A DNA stretch of 64,000 nucleotides, from contig NC_007908.1 in NCBI RefSeq assembly GCF_000013605.1, positions 4,588,001-4,652,000 on the forward strand. The letters are read 5' to 3'. A model generated the notes under the pieces. The model did not search any database and was not told the origin of the DNA. It was given only the letters and a program-made list of their open reading frames with translations. Below, in pieces: positions 63,142 through 64,000 of the stretch (the stretch's first letter is position 1; the number at the start of each line of letters is the position of its first letter). Source of the DNA: Rhodoferax ferrireducens T118 (GTDB lineage: Bacteria > Pseudomonadota > Gammaproteobacteria > Burkholderiales > Burkholderiaceae_C). Both the position numbers and the translations under genes were made by a program.

Positions 63142-64000
63142 ATGGCTGAAGCAAGCAACGACCAGCAGGAATTCGTCGACGCCGTCGAGGTCTGGGTCGA
63201 AAAAGAACTGCGTCCTGTCGCACGTCAATACGACCTGGCCGACGAATACCCGCACGCCATCGTCGAGCAGATGAAGGAGTTGGGTCTGTTCGGCGCCACG
63301 ATTGGCGAGGAGTACGGCGGCCTGGGCCTGTCGGCTTGGACCTATGCGCAGATCGTCATCAAGGTGGCTTCGGTCTGGATGGCACCTTCGGGCATTTTCA
63401 ACTCGCACCTGATCGCTGCTTCGGCGATCGAGCGCAACGGCACGGAAGAACAAAAGCGCAAGTACCTGCCGAAGATGGCCACGGGTGAAATGCGCGGCAG
63501 CCTGGGCCTGACCGAGCCCAACGCCGGCTCGGACCTGCAGGCGATTCGTACCGTGGCCAAGCTCGACGGCGACCACTATGTGGTGAACGGCAGCAAGACC
63601 TGGATTACCAACAGTCTGCACGGCCACATGACGCTGCTGCTGGTCAAGACCGACCCCGAGGCGCAGCCCCGCCACAAGGGCATGAGTATGCTTATTGCCG
63701 AGAAGGGCCCGGGCTATAACGTTGACGGCAAGCTCAAGAAAATGGGCTACCGCGCCATCGACACCTGCCAGCTCAGTTTTGATGACTACCGCGTGCCGAA
63801 AGAAAACCTGCTCGGCGGCGTCGAAGGCCGCGGCTTCATCCAGACCGCAGGCGGGCTGGAACTGGGACGCATCAATGTGGCCTCACGCGGCGCCGGTATC
63901 GCCGAAGGCTCGCTGAAAATGGCGCTGCGCTATGCACAGGAACGAAGCGCGTTCGGCAAGCCGATCTGGCAGCATCAGGCCATCCAACTCAAGCTGGCCG
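63142..64000 (+). CDS. Acyl-CoA dehydrogenase, right copy, 3' end outside window
   Basis: First 286 residues of a dehydrogenase identical to the left copy over the visible part (GSLGLTEPNAGSDLQAIRT and following). AAGG lies before the ATG. If the repeat continues, the stop would fall at about 64293. Whether CaiB genes follow on this side too cannot be seen. Confidence 0.9.
   Translation, partial: MAEASNDQQEFVDAVEVWVEKELRPVARQYDLADEYPHAIVEQMKELGLFGATIGEEYGGLGLSAWTYAQIVIKVASVWMAPSGIFNSHLIAASAIERNGTEEQKRKYLPKMATGEMRGSLGLTEPNAGSDLQAIRTVAKLDGDHYVVNGSKTWITNSLHGHMTLLLVKTDPEAQPRHKGMSMLIAEKGPGYNVDGKLKKMGYRAIDTCQLSFDDYRVPKENLLGGVEGRGFIQTAGGLELGRINVASRGAGIAEGSLKMALRYAQERSAFGKPIWQHQAIQLKLA

Larger units (their letters stand above)
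61636..64000 (+). repeat. Large inverted repeat, right arm (runs off window)
   Basis: Mirror of 52205-54569 with coordinate sum 116205. Contains the lyase, hydratase and first part of the dehydrogenase. The repeat is at least 2365 bases long. Confidence 0.9.

Overview
The window is GC-rich, densely coded beta-proteobacterial DNA. Protein families and gene arrangements (HutC-D-G-F, HupUV/HupT, cbb3 oxidase, ETF/ETF-QO beside CaiB transferases) point to the Comamonadaceae, close to Rhodoferax or Polaromonas. This placement is an inference from family resemblance, not a database result. No rRNA, tRNA or CRISPR was seen.

Layout. 1-6.6 kb is core metabolism: partial gapA, tkt, an old-yellow-enzyme reductase, a thioesterase/marR divergent pair, a DUF488 protein and a radical SAM protein. 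6.8-12.2 kb is an H2-sensing module: HupK-like protein, ferredoxin, regulatory hydrogenase HupUV/HoxBC and its histidine kinase. 12.3-16.7 kb is a compact cbb3-type oxidase operon headed by a truncated globin. 16.9-23.6 kb mixes small stress genes, gene remnants and an ECF-sigma unit with haem and ferritin-like proteins. 23.7-27.2 kb is a P450 / TDT transporter / methionine gamma-lyase operon. 27.2-34.8 kb holds a phosphoesterase, FdxA, an NsrR-like-controlled DUF2249/FmdE pair, a second ECF system (sigma, anti-sigma, CnrX-like sensor) with two DUF6448 paralogues, and NnrS. 35-37.7 kb is a decayed integrase region. 37.7-44.5 kb is a histidine-utilisation and amino-acid ABC operon. 44.9-54.6 kb runs leftward with ETF-QO, ETF, two CaiB CoA-transferases, acyl-CoA dehydrogenase, MaoC hydratase and CitE-like lyase. 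54.6-60.2 kb is an island of IS relics around TRAP and MFS transporters. 60.3-64 kb carries a Cat1-type CoA-transferase followed by a second, inverted copy of lyase-hydratase-dehydrogenase.

How it works together. The right-hand end looks like a C5-dicarboxylate (itaconate/citramalate-type) catabolic locus: transporter, CoA activation, hydration, cleavage to acetyl-CoA and pyruvate, and acyl-CoA oxidation drained to quinone by ETF and ETF-QO. Its core is present twice as an inverted repeat of at least 2.36 kb. The repeat edge falls inside a shared promoter/operator motif, TGTCCGTA, that also precedes the Cat1-type transferase gene.

Two ECF sigma genes each carry a promoter-like sequence that recurs once more at a likely target: GGAAC-N17-CATCTAA at 19.98 and 21.81 kb, and GGAAC-N16-CGTTTAT at 29.88 and 31.49 kb. 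Three NsrR-like sites plus NnrS and a globin remnant suggest a scattered nitric-oxide response. Coordinates were worked out by reading the sequence; family names come from recognised motifs and were not confirmed by searches.
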